From Nocardioides sp. W7 (GTDB lineage: Bacteria > Actinomycetota > Actinomycetes > Propionibacteriales > Nocardioidaceae), in assembly GCF_022919075.1 (NCBI RefSeq), contig NZ_CP095078.1, forward strand, positions 5,146,001 through 5,210,000: a stretch of 64,000 nt of DNA, in the 5' to 3' direction. How positions within the stretch are numbered: the stretch's first letter is position 1; each line of letters opens with the position of its first letter. Made by a program: the position numbers and the translations under genes. Shown in pieces: positions 25,601 through 32,271 of the stretch. The notes under the pieces were generated by a model that saw only the letters and a list, made by a program, of their open reading frames with translations, did no database searches and was not told the origin of the DNA.

Positions 25601-26848
25601 GCCCTCGCCGCCGACGTACCGGCGGAAGAAGGCGGCCATCGTCGCGAGGCCGATCTTCTCCTGGTCGCCCATCCGCGCCGGGTCACCGGAGATCTTGGTG
25701 TTGACCAGCGGGTTGTAGGTGTCGGAGTTGTCGATCTTGTAGTTCAGCGCCGGGTCGGTGTAGCTCGCCGCGCCGCTGAGCCGCAGGTTGTTCGGGTGCA
25801 CGTTGTTCGTGGCGAACGGCGCCGAGTTGCCACAGGCCGCGTCGTTGTTGCCCTGGCCGTCGGCGCCGCCGTCGGCGTACCAGACCGTGTTGTACCAGTT
25901 GTGGATCGCGCCCAGCTGCGAGGACTGGATGCGCGGGAACGGGTCGTTGCCGGCGAGGTACTGGCCGCGCTCGTAGGTGCGCGCGCCCTGCAGGTTCGAG
26001 ACGTCACCGTCGCAGAACGGCAGGATCGACATGTACGGCACGCCGTACGGCGCCTTGCGCTCGTAGTCGGTCTGCGCCAGCGAGATCACGCCGCGCAGGG
26101 GGTAGCGCGGGCCGTCGGTGCGGATCCGGTTGTAGTCGATGAAGTTGGTGACCGCGTCGCCGCCGCGGGAGTGGCCCATCAGGCCGATCCGGGTCAGGTC
26201 GAGGTTGCCGGCGAGAGTGTCGCCGACGTTGACGTGCTCGCCGTCGACCAGGGTGCCGGCGTCGGCGGCGCTGAGGGCGTCCAGGGTGGCCGCGATGAGC
26301 AGGCGCCGCTGGTGCATGCCCTTCCCCTTGTTGTTGTCCTGGCGCATCATCAGCTGGTCCTGGGAGACCGAGAAGGTCGTGTAGCCCCAGGTCGCCAGGT
26401 TCTCGCTGAGGTAGGCGTAGCCGGCCTCGTTGCGCTTGAACTGGGTGCACGAGGCGGTCGCCGAGTTCTGCCCGGCGTCGCACGAGCCGTGGTTTCCGTG
26501 CACCAGGACGAGAACCGGCGACTTCTCGGTGCGCTGAGTGAAGTCCGGGTAGTACAGCTGGCCGCGGATCTCGAGGTCCTCGGCGGCGGCGGCAGAGCCC
26601 GGCGTGGGCGCACCCCCCGCGGAGCTCGGCTCCTGCAGGGCGACGGTGCCGAGCTTGGCCTCCTGGATCACCTTCGGCGTGTAGTCGCCGCGGTCCATCG
26701 GGTCGGGCAGCACGAGCTCGTCGGCCGCGCTCTGGATCTGGGGTTCTGCTGCTGCTGCCTGCGTCGGGGCATATCCCGGTAGCGCCAGTCCCGCGAAGAG
26801 CGGGACCAGGGCCAACGTGCGCCAGCGCGTGGAGGCGGTCACCTTCAC
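22697..26848 (-). CDS. Giant secreted alpha/beta-hydrolase fused to a right-handed beta-helix and Ig-like modules
   Basis: 1383-aa exported protein, not matching any named enzyme I know. Signal peptide about 1-34 (TRWRTLALVPLFAGLALPGYAPTQAAA). Residues about 90-400 are an alpha/beta-hydrolase: LVLVHGNHGSC (oxyanion side) and the nucleophile elbow GLMGHSRGGDAV (Ser227). A beta-sandwich, carbohydrate-binding-like segment follows (about 560-760, VELRFGVAGTPASGSIQLADVRF). Then comes a parallel beta-helix opening with TSIQQAVDFASPWDTIVVCEGVYEE (about 790-1140), an Ig-like module (DDFAVRKATLLVDGEPVADADTAPYLFRWTP) and a basic C-terminal strand domain. The GTG at 26848 is preceded by AGGAGAAG; a longer frame exists upstream but lacks a ribosome site. 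A 24-bp palindrome lies about 77 bp upstream. Confidence 0.85.
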   Translation of the reverse strand: MKVTASTRWRTLALVPLFAGLALPGYAPTQAAAAEPQIQSAADELVLPDPMDRGDYTPKVIQEAKLGTVALQEPSSAGGAPTPGSAAAAEDLEIRGQLYYPDFTQRTEKSPVLVLVHGNHGSCDAGQNSATASCTQFKRNEAGYAYLSENLATWGYTTFSVSQDQLMMRQDNNKGKGMHQRRLLIAATLDALSAADAGTLVDGEHVNVGDTLAGNLDLTRIGLMGHSRGGDAVTNFIDYNRIRTDGPRYPLRGVISLAQTDYERKAPYGVPYMSILPFCDGDVSNLQGARTYERGQYLAGNDPFPRIQSSQLGAIHNWYNTVWYADGGADGQGNNDAACGNSAPFATNNVHPNNLRLSGAASYTDPALNYKIDNSDTYNPLVNTKISGDPARMGDQEKIGLATMAAFFRRYVGGEGAFEPYMTGELSNTESHLQIPASACPTGPLNPAGKRIGCEEYVSTSYFPSASERVDVIRPEVQNPLGLNALGGTLSGSGFANPYVDGNGVSPKPKTTAGGYDWCNPEPDDFAPAQLGKGTQPTAAKACPLPGKADLGGQNGTRENSPINHSYGRQLALAWEKSESARLTADIPAASADVSGLKALSMGADVNFFDPRNPGANDRGDNKRVPASAQAPVEGDCTNLLPCWPNEKPTSYDPASTTQDFVIALSDTSGREATVKAGDERWGNALHMSTGTNTANTHIVLDQIRVPLSEFAAQGVDLTSVDKVELRFGVAGTPASGSIQLADVRFQEGVDAPLVLSDGTALDQGAGSGPVSSGPDPADVMAAYDNTPGNVKLNDNVADPFANTSWVVDDDKAQCPTANFTSIQQAVDFASPWDTIVVCEGVYEESSTPVSGAGNPVSTSATNGLTITKPLKIKGAGADKVTIKPDQSVDSLAGLKPYLRDGGGNVITVSRQSLGSTDTNELFVDISGVTVTAGDTWAEAGIAYFGAAGRVSQSVVGPMKAATTADELAEHPHGWGIVKTGVVEGAGTGTVETELTVADSVVTGYQSGGILIDGAKGVDGGPKNVVRTGVEQHGYVSGTVVKGRANSLYPQTGVTFTSGADGFVKSSRITGNYFRPDPTKSYGILLTDARTEGAVPLTASGNVLTGNGWAAYNANADNTAVRTDAPFVVSSSYFGPAAPVTGGPADPDANTEAISGSGSITVASRATNAPVGIPTSYGVVADAAPTAALVDPFAGSEVAVGATVRPLARASDDFAVRKATLLVDGEPVADADTAPYLFRWTPSKAYAGRSVSLTTVVTDSSGTQTTSAPLKISVAKEPVVVTPAPTKPTVAVSIAKRDTRKGVVVLNVKVSDAGTIRLAGGRIAAIRVKASGPGTVKVRVAAKGAYRKLLVRKGRISAPVRVTFTTEGGTAVTKRTVTIVRKR

Positions 26849-26924
26849 GACTTCTCCTGTTCTAGTCCGGGTCCGGTAGTCGGACGCCGGGCTAGACCGT
26901 AAAGACATGTGATCAACCGCCTGC

Positions 26925-26948
26925 GTCACTCGCGTTAACGAGAGTGAC
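26925..26948. promoter_or_regulatory. 24-bp near-perfect palindrome, likely operator
   Basis: Arms GTCACTC (26925-26931) and GAGTGAC (26942-26948) flank a centre CGTTAACG (26933-26940). Only one symmetric pair (26932/26941) mismatches. It lies between the divergent starts of the 1383-aa secreted protein gene and the spermidine-synthase-like gene. TTGATC (minus strand, 26911-26916) next to it could serve as a -35 for the former. Confidence 0.55.
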
Positions 26949-27060
26949 CACAGACCCTTGATTCGTTTCAGAGGCATTTCGTACGGCGCGTCGCGCGCCC
27001 GTCGGGTGGCCCGGATCACGCATGGTCCCCCGTCGCGCCCGTGGCGGCGGCGGCTGGCGG

Positions 27061-27867
27061 ATGATGACCACCGTGCCCGACCAGCGACCCGCCGAGATCG
27101 TCCCGACCGAGCGACCCGGCGCCTTCGTGCTGCGGATGGACGGCCACGACCAGTCCCACGTCGACCTCGACGACCCGGCGCGCCTCGACTTCGACTACGT
27201 ACGCCGCATCGGCGACGTCCTCGACACCTGGGGCGAGCCGGGCGCGCCGGTGCGGGTGCTGCACGTGGGCGGGGCCGCGATGACCCTGCCGCGGTACGTC
27301 GCCCACACCCGGCCGCGCTCCGCGCAGATCGTGCTGGAGCCGGCCGCCGAGGTGACCGAGCTGGTCCGCCGCGAGCTGCCGCTCCCCCGGCAGAGCGGGA
27401 TCAAGGTGCGGCCGGTCGACGGCCGGTCGGGCCTCGACGCGGTCCGCGACGACTCGGTCGACCTGCTGGTGGTCGACGCCTTCGCCGAGGGCCGGGTGCC
27501 GGGCTCCCTGGTCACGGTCGAGTGCGCGGCGTCGTACTCCCGGGTGCTCGAGGCGGACGGCCTGCTGCTGCTCAACCTCACCGACCGGGCGCCGTTCGCC
27601 TGGACCCGCCGGGTCGTCGCCGCGGTCCGCACCGTCCTGCCGGCGCTGATGCTGAGCGCCGAGCCGGCGACCCTGCGGGGCCGCCGGCCGGGCAACCTGC
27701 TGCTGGTCGCCGGGCGAAGCGCCGTCCCCGTGGCGGCGCTGCGCGGCCGGGCGACCAGCAGCCCCGCGCCGTACCGCGTCCTGGACGGCGCGCAGGTGAG
27801 TGACACCGTCGGCGGCGGCCGTGCGTTCACCGATGCCGACGCGGAGCGGTCACCGGCCCAGGAATGA
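27061..27867 (+). CDS. Spermidine synthase-like methyltransferase-fold protein
   Basis: 268-aa protein with the spermidine synthase/SAM-methyltransferase Rossmann core. VRVLHVGGAAMTLPRYVAHTRPRSAQIVLEPAAEVTELVRREL gives motif I and the acidic residue binding the cofactor ribose. VRPVDGRSGLDAVRDDSVDLLVVDAFAEGRVPGSLVTVECAASYSRVLEADGLLLLNLTD follows the SpeE pattern VDAF. Such stand-alone actinobacterial proteins are annotated as spermidine-synthase-like, and real aminopropyl transfer is unproven. The ATG at 27061 (or 27064) follows GGCGG; longer upstream frames are doubtful. The 3' end overlaps the convergent GH18 gene by 18 bp. Confidence 0.82.
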   Translation: MMTTVPDQRPAEIVPTERPGAFVLRMDGHDQSHVDLDDPARLDFDYVRRIGDVLDTWGEPGAPVRVLHVGGAAMTLPRYVAHTRPRSAQIVLEPAAEVTELVRRELPLPRQSGIKVRPVDGRSGLDAVRDDSVDLLVVDAFAEGRVPGSLVTVECAASYSRVLEADGLLLLNLTDRAPFAWTRRVVAAVRTVLPALMLSAEPATLRGRRPGNLLLVAGRSAVPVAALRGRATSSPAPYRVLDGAQVSDTVGGGRAFTDADAERSPAQE

Positions 27868-29817
27868 CCTCTTGACCGCGGCGAGCAGCGGGTTGCTGCC
27901 GTCGGGGAGGCCGCCGTAGTTGAGCACCCAGAGGATGGTGCCGCCCAGGCCGGTCTCGCGGGCGTACTTGCCCTTGGCCGCGATCGAGCGCTCGTCCTCG
28001 AAGGACAGGAAGCCCGCCGGGTTTCGAGCCGGATCGGACGCCGGCACGTAGCCGCCGTACAGGTCCGGCTCGTCGAGATAGCTGATGTACGACGACTTCG
28101 CCGCCTCGTCCCAGCCGAGCCTCCCGTGGTCGAGGTAGCCCATCTCCTTCAGCTCCGAGTAGGCCAGGGCGACGTCGTTGGTCTCGTAGATCTCGTTGGC
28201 CGGCCGCTCGAGCTCCGGGTCCGCCCAGGTGGGCTGGCGCGGGCCGGTGATGAGCGGGCCGAAGTAGATCCCGTAGAAGCCGATCCCCATGCCGAGCCGC
28301 GAACGCGGGACGCCGGTGCGGACGTAGGCCTCGATGCTGCTGTGGATGCTGATCGGCGTGCCGTTCTCCCGGCTGGCGCCGTCCAGGGCACCGGAGAACC
28401 ACGAGCTCCAGCCGTCCTTGTTCCAGGTGGTGCCGATGCCGTACGACATCAGGTTGAACTGGTCGACCCGGTTCGCGACGTCGGCCTGCCACTGCTTCGC
28501 CTTGTCGCCGGGCTCGAGCCAGTTGAGGTTCAGGGCGTAGCCGGGGAAGGTGATGATCCCGGGGTCCGTGGCGTAGCGCGGTCGGGTCGCCATCTCGGCC
28601 CGGATCTCCAGCAGCAGGGCCAGCAGCCGGCGGACCGCCTCGTCCTCGGTGATATCGATGCCGCACTCCCAGGCCAGGCCGCCGAAGCAGTTCTCCCAGT
28701 CGACGTCGACGCCGTCGTAGTCGTGCTCCACGAGGTAGTCGACGAGGTTCCGCACGAAGTCGGCCCGGACGTCGTCGGCACTGGAGGCCACGAAGCCCAT
28801 GCCGGCCTCGGCGTCGCCGCCGAGCATCAGCAGCGCCTCGGTGCCGTGCCGGTGCGCCTCGTCGACCATCCACTCCTCGACGCTGTCCGGCTTGTACGGC
28901 GACCACGGGCTGGGCTCGTGGAAGGTCTGCCCACCCGCTTCCACGATGTCGCCCGGCTCCCCGCCGAAGACGTCACCGCCCCCGGGGGTGACCCGGCCCA
29001 GGACCAGGTGGGTCATCGCGTCGAAGTCGACGTCGGTCGGGCCGTAGTGCCCCTCCCAGAACCAGCCGGCGTAGTAGCCGGTGACCCACGGTGTCCGCCC
29101 CGCGGCCCGCTGCACCTCGACGGTGGCGGTCGTGGAGGTGGTGGCGGTCGCGCCGCGCCAGGCGTCGGTGACCGCGCGGTACGACGTCGTCGCAGCCGGC
29201 TCGACGGTGAACGCCACCCCGCCTCGGGCGTCCTGGACGCCGCTGCCCGCCGCCGTCCACGCACCGCCGGCGATCCGCGCCTCCAGCCGCACCGGGCGAC
29301 CCGGGCGGGCCGGGGCGAAGTCGGCGCTCACCGGCAGCACGGTCTTCGGCTGCGTGGTGGCGGGGGCGGTGAGCGACCCGGTCTGTGCCGTCACCCGGAC
29401 GACCCGCTTCGCCGAGCTCCAGCGACCCCGGGTCGCCTTGACCCGGTACGTCGTGGTGGCCTCGGGCGCGGTGATCGCGAAGACGTAGCGCCGCTTCCGG
29501 TCGGTGCGCCGCTGGGCGACCTTCACCCACCGCTTCCCGGACCGGCGCTGCAGCTGGACCGGGACGCGCTTGCGCGCCTTCCCGGCGATGCTGGTCGACT
29601 CTCCTTCGACCAGGACGGCGGAGGTGACCGCGCGGGTCGCCACCCCGTCGGCGCTCGCGGCGTCGGCGGTGCTCTCGGTGATGCTCTCGGTGGCGGTCGC
29701 GGCGCCCGGGGCCGGCGGCTGCGGGGCCGCGGTGCCGCTCGCGGTCGGGACGGTGGTCAACAGGCCGGCGCCGAGGGCGGTGGCGGCGATCAGGGCAGGC
29801 AGGGACGTCGTTCTCAC
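27850..29817 (-). CDS. Secreted glycoside hydrolase family 18 (chitinase-like) protein
   Basis: 655-aa exported protein. Signal peptide about 1-30 (LPALIAATALGAGLLTTVPTASG). Residues about 65-235 form two beta-sandwich repeats rich in Arg/Lys and Thr. The GH18 TIM barrel (about 243-640) starts WVTGYYAGWFWEGHY and carries the complete catalytic motif DGVDVDWE (Asp368, Asp371, Asp373, Glu375 as acid). FNLMSYGIGTTWNKDGWSS provides the Met-Ser-Tyr triad and GGTILWVLNYGG the closing strand. Substrate could be chitin or peptidoglycan-like beta-1,4-GlcNAc polymers. Start is a GTG at 29817 with no strong ribosome site. Confidence 0.9.
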   Translation of the reverse strand: MRTTSLPALIAATALGAGLLTTVPTASGTAAPQPPAPGAATATESITESTADAASADGVATRAVTSAVLVEGESTSIAGKARKRVPVQLQRRSGKRWVKVAQRRTDRKRRYVFAITAPEATTTYRVKATRGRWSSAKRVVRVTAQTGSLTAPATTQPKTVLPVSADFAPARPGRPVRLEARIAGGAWTAAGSGVQDARGGVAFTVEPAATTSYRAVTDAWRGATATTSTTATVEVQRAAGRTPWVTGYYAGWFWEGHYGPTDVDFDAMTHLVLGRVTPGGGDVFGGEPGDIVEAGGQTFHEPSPWSPYKPDSVEEWMVDEAHRHGTEALLMLGGDAEAGMGFVASSADDVRADFVRNLVDYLVEHDYDGVDVDWENCFGGLAWECGIDITEDEAVRRLLALLLEIRAEMATRPRYATDPGIITFPGYALNLNWLEPGDKAKQWQADVANRVDQFNLMSYGIGTTWNKDGWSSWFSGALDGASRENGTPISIHSSIEAYVRTGVPRSRLGMGIGFYGIYFGPLITGPRQPTWADPELERPANEIYETNDVALAYSELKEMGYLDHGRLGWDEAAKSSYISYLDEPDLYGGYVPASDPARNPAGFLSFEDERSIAAKGKYARETGLGGTILWVLNYGGLPDGSNPLLAAVKRSFLGR

Positions 29818-29903
29818 CGGGTGATCATCGGCGGCCCCGCGACCCGGCCGTCAGGGCCGGATGTCCCGGCCCGCCGGGCACCTTCCCCCCACCCCCCAGC
29901 CGT

Positions 29904-29915
29904 CCGAGTCAGCAC
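29904..29915 (+). repeat. 12-mer CCGAGTCAGCAC, extra direct copy
   Basis: A second direct copy begins 22 bp downstream at 29926, and an inverted near-copy (GTGCCGACTCGG) lies at 29943-29954. Located about 90 bp upstream of the GH18 start and just past the DUF2236 stop. Confidence 0.5.
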
Positions 29916-29925
29916 GAATGGTGGG

Positions 29926-29954
29926 CCGAGTCAGCACCAGTAGTGCCGACTCGG
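29926..29954 (-). terminator. Hairpin after the DUF2236 gene
   Basis: CCGAGTCAGCAC (29926-29937) pairs with GTGCCGACTCGG (29943-29954) over 12 bp with one mismatch and a 5-nt loop. It starts 26 nt after the DUF2236 stop. Because a third copy of the 12-mer exists, an operator role is also possible. Confidence 0.4.
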
Positions 29955-29979
29955 CAATGAGGGTGCAGGAGATGGCGGG

Positions 29980-30855
29980 TCAGTGACGGACGGGGCAGCC
30001 GGCGAGGCCGGGGGTGGGGAAGGTGCCGAGCTGCTCGACGTCGTGGCCGTCGGGGTAGCTGCGGATCCAGGAGATGTCCTCGATCAGCTTCGGCTCCCGG
30101 CGGGCCGGGAACGCACGCAGCAGCCGGCCGCGGGCCCGCAGGGCGGCCCGGCTCGCGCGCTGCACGAGGGCCGGAGGCGCGTCGTACCGGAAGGCCTCGC
30201 GGAGCGGGTCGTCCATCAGCGCCCGGGCGAACAGGCCGGCCGGACGCTGGGCGGGCTTGGCGTAGAAGGTCTGCATCAGCGCGAGCGTCGCGTCGGCGAC
30301 CCGGCGGGCGCCGGCGTCGTAGGCGAAGTGCTCGGCCTCGTAGGAGTCCATCAGCTCGGCGAACTCGGCGAACGTCTCCGGGATGTCCGGGATGTTCATG
30401 TGCCTGCCCAGCTGTCGGTAGTAGTTGACCGAGGCCCGCTCCTCGACCGGCGTCAGCGGCCGCTTGCCGTAGTCGTCGAGCCAGCGCTTCGGCACCACCA
30501 CGAAGGTCGACAGCACGTAGCGGAACTCGTGCTCGGGGATGTCGTAGGCGCGGTGCATCTGGTTGATCCGGCGGATCGCCGCACGCGCCTCGGGATGGTC
30601 GAAGCCGTAACGCGTCGGCGGCTCGAGGAGCAGCGCGGTGTCGTCGTACCGCTTCTGCACGTCGCCGGTGAACTGACCGGTCGCGTCGAGCAGCCGGCCG
30701 ATGCCGGGCACGGCGTAGGTGCGGAAGAGCGCGAAGCTCAGCGCCTGGTTCAGGTCCCACGGGAACTCGTGGGCGACGACGTTGCGGTAGATCTCGACGT
30801 ACGACGTCTCGGGGTCCAGCGCGTCGTTCACGCGCCGCCAGTGGTCACGCCTCAT
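29980..30855 (-). CDS. DUF2236 / MpaB-type oxygenase family protein
   Basis: 291-aa protein of the DUF2236 family, related to fungal MpaB and the rubber-degrading latex clearing protein Lcp, which bind a b-type heme. RTYAVPGIGRLLDATGQFTGDVQKRYDDT, INQMHRAYDIPEHEFRYVLSTFVVVPKRWLDDYGKRPLTPVEERASVNYYRQLGRHMNIPDIP and DSYEAEHFAYDAGARRVADA carry the conserved His/Arg/Tyr residues. Its substrate is unknown. The ATG at 30855 is used; an 8-nt-spaced TAGTTT box fits a leaderless start. It is divergent from a TetR regulator with 48 bp between the starts, so regulation by that protein is likely. Confidence 0.88.
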   Translation of the reverse strand: MRRDHWRRVNDALDPETSYVEIYRNVVAHEFPWDLNQALSFALFRTYAVPGIGRLLDATGQFTGDVQKRYDDTALLLEPPTRYGFDHPEARAAIRRINQMHRAYDIPEHEFRYVLSTFVVVPKRWLDDYGKRPLTPVEERASVNYYRQLGRHMNIPDIPETFAEFAELMDSYEAEHFAYDAGARRVADATLALMQTFYAKPAQRPAGLFARALMDDPLREAFRYDAPPALVQRASRAALRARGRLLRAFPARREPKLIEDISWIRSYPDGHDVEQLGTFPTPGLAGCPVRH

Positions 30856-30863
30856 GCCGGCCA

Positions 30864-30869
30864 AAACTA
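30864..30869 (-). promoter_or_regulatory. Putative -10 box, leaderless DUF2236 mRNA
   Basis: TAGTTT on the minus strand, 8 nt before the ATG at 30855. Confidence 0.5.
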
Positions 30870-30881
30870 GAGCACTCGCTC
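30870..30881. promoter_or_regulatory. Candidate TetR operator between divergent promoters
   Basis: GAGC-ACTC-GCTC inverted repeat placed between the two outward-facing -10 boxes of the DUF2236 and TetR genes. One bound dimer could block both. Confidence 0.4.
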
Positions 30882-30890
30882 CATTCTGGC

Positions 30891-30896
30891 TAGAGT
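30891..30896 (+). promoter_or_regulatory. Putative -10 box, leaderless TetR mRNA
   Basis: TAGAGT, 7 nt before the GTG at 30904. Confidence 0.5.
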
Positions 30897-30903
30897 CGTC
30901 GCC

Positions 30904-31497
30904 GTGCGCACCCCCGTGCAGGCCCGCAGCGAGTCCTCCGCCGACCGGATGCTCGCGGCCACCCTGGACCTGCTCGCGGCCGGTGGTCTCGGGGCTGTCA
31001 CCGTCGCCGCGGTGGCCAAGGCTGCGGGTGCCTCCAACGGCTCGCTCTACCACCGGTTCGGCGATCGCACCGGGCTGCTGCTCGCGGCCCAGGACGTCGC
31101 CCTCGGTGAGATCGAGAGCGCGACCGCCGCCGCGTTCGCCCGGGCGGACGCCGAGCCCGACGACGACCGGGCACTGGGCCTGCTGGCCGCGGCCGCGCTC
31201 GACATCTTCGCCGAGCACCGGGGCGCGATGCGGGCCTACCTGGTCGAGGGCCGGAACCAGTCGGCGTTCGAGGCCCGCAACGTGCGCTGCAGCCACCTGC
31301 TCGCCGGCACCGTGGTCGGCTGGCTGCGGAGCCGCTTCGGGACCGACCCGGCCGACGCGGAGGCGGCGTACCGGATCCTGTTCGCGCTCGGCGCCGCCCA
31401 GGCCCTCTTCGACGACGAGCAGGTCTCGCCCGGCCAGCTCCCCCGGGCGGCGTTCGCGGACGCGGTCGCCCGCGCGGTCGGCGCGCTCGCACGCTGA
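30904..31497 (+). CDS. TetR family transcriptional regulator
   Basis: 197-aa repressor-type regulator. The N-terminal helix-turn-helix is clear: RMLAATLDLLAAGGLGAVTVAAVAKAAGASNGSLYHRFGDRTGLLLAAQ (about 15-63), with recognition helix ASNGSLYHRF. The C-terminal ligand-binding domain (about 70-197) is Ala-rich and family-typical. Its divergent position, 48 bp from the DUF2236 oxygenase gene, predicts that it controls that gene and itself. The GTG at 30904 lies 7 nt after TAGAGT. Confidence 0.93.
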   Translation: MRTPVQARSESSADRMLAATLDLLAAGGLGAVTVAAVAKAAGASNGSLYHRFGDRTGLLLAAQDVALGEIESATAAAFARADAEPDDDRALGLLAAAALDIFAEHRGAMRAYLVEGRNQSAFEARNVRCSHLLAGTVVGWLRSRFGTDPADAEAAYRILFALGAAQALFDDEQVSPGQLPRAAFADAVARAVGALAR

Positions 31498-31518
31498 CCC
31501 CGGATCAGGGTTGAGCGG

Positions 31519-32250
31519 TCAGTTCCACTGCTCCAGGCCGAGGAGCCAGCCCGATCCGATCACCAGCAGGAGCGCCCACCCGCCGGTGAGGCGCCACCGT
31601 CCGGGACGCGGGGCGGGAAGGAACGGCAGCGGGCCGGCCAGCAGGAGGTACGCCGCCAGGCCCACCGGACCGCTCCCCACGAGCCAGAACCACGCCCACC
31701 GGGTCGCCCGCCACGGCGGTGGCGAGCCCATCACTGACAGGAGCGTCGCGATGGCCAGCGCGGCCTGCGGCCACCAGACCCAGCCGGGCAGGTGCCAGCC
31801 GGCCATCTCGGTGGACCGCTCGTCGAAGGAGGCCTGCTGGATCTCGACGTCGGGATCGATCGCCTCCAGCCGGTCGGCGACGCTCCGGTCGAGCACTGCG
31901 CTGACCTCGTCGCGGGTGCCCGCCTCCTCCGCCCGGCTCCGCGGTCGTGCCTCTAGGACCTGCGTCGTGTCGCCGATCAGCCCGTCGCGCCAGGTCACCC
32001 GGACGGTCGCGAATCCCTGAGACCCCGGACCGAGGCCGCCGGCCACCCGGACCTCGTCGACCTCGCCGGCGGCCACGGCCCGCTCGAGGTCGTCGAAGGA
32101 GGTGGAGCGAGCACCGACGACCGGCACGACGGCGGCCAGAGCGACCCAGCCGAGGACGAGCGCGAGCCAGAGGCACCGCGCGGCCACGTGCCAGGGCGTC
32201 GGTCCGGACGACGCCTCGACGGGCACCGGCGCGGCGACGGTCGCGGTCAT
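31519..32250 (-). CDS. Membrane protein of unknown function, four TM segments
   Basis: 243-aa protein with TM1 at about 23-47 (HVAARCLWLALVLGWVALAAVVPVVGA), an exported loop of about 115 residues with high Asp/Glu/Arg content, then three TM segments (about 157-176, 185-207, 222-240). No known domain is recognised. The loop begins STSFDDLERAVAAGEVDEVRVAGG, a style seen in proteins with an FtsH-like extracytoplasmic fold, but this is not firm. A TAGGCT box 7 nt before the ATG suggests a leaderless, separate transcript. It is followed 22 bp downstream by the convergent TetR gene end. Confidence 0.75.
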   Translation of the reverse strand: MTATVAAPVPVEASSGPTPWHVAARCLWLALVLGWVALAAVVPVVGARSTSFDDLERAVAAGEVDEVRVAGGLGPGSQGFATVRVTWRDGLIGDTTQVLEARPRSRAEEAGTRDEVSAVLDRSVADRLEAIDPDVEIQQASFDERSTEMAGWHLPGWVWWPQAALAIATLLSVMGSPPPWRATRWAWFWLVGSGPVGLAAYLLLAGPLPFLPAPRPGRWRLTGGWALLLVIGSGWLLGLEQWN

Positions 32251-32257
32251 GCGCGCG

Positions 32258-32263
32258 AGCCTA
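32258..32263 (-). promoter_or_regulatory. Putative -10 box, leaderless membrane-protein mRNA
   Basis: TAGGCT on the minus strand, 7 nt before the ATG at 32250. Confidence 0.4.
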
Positions 32264-32271
32264 GGGGGCCG

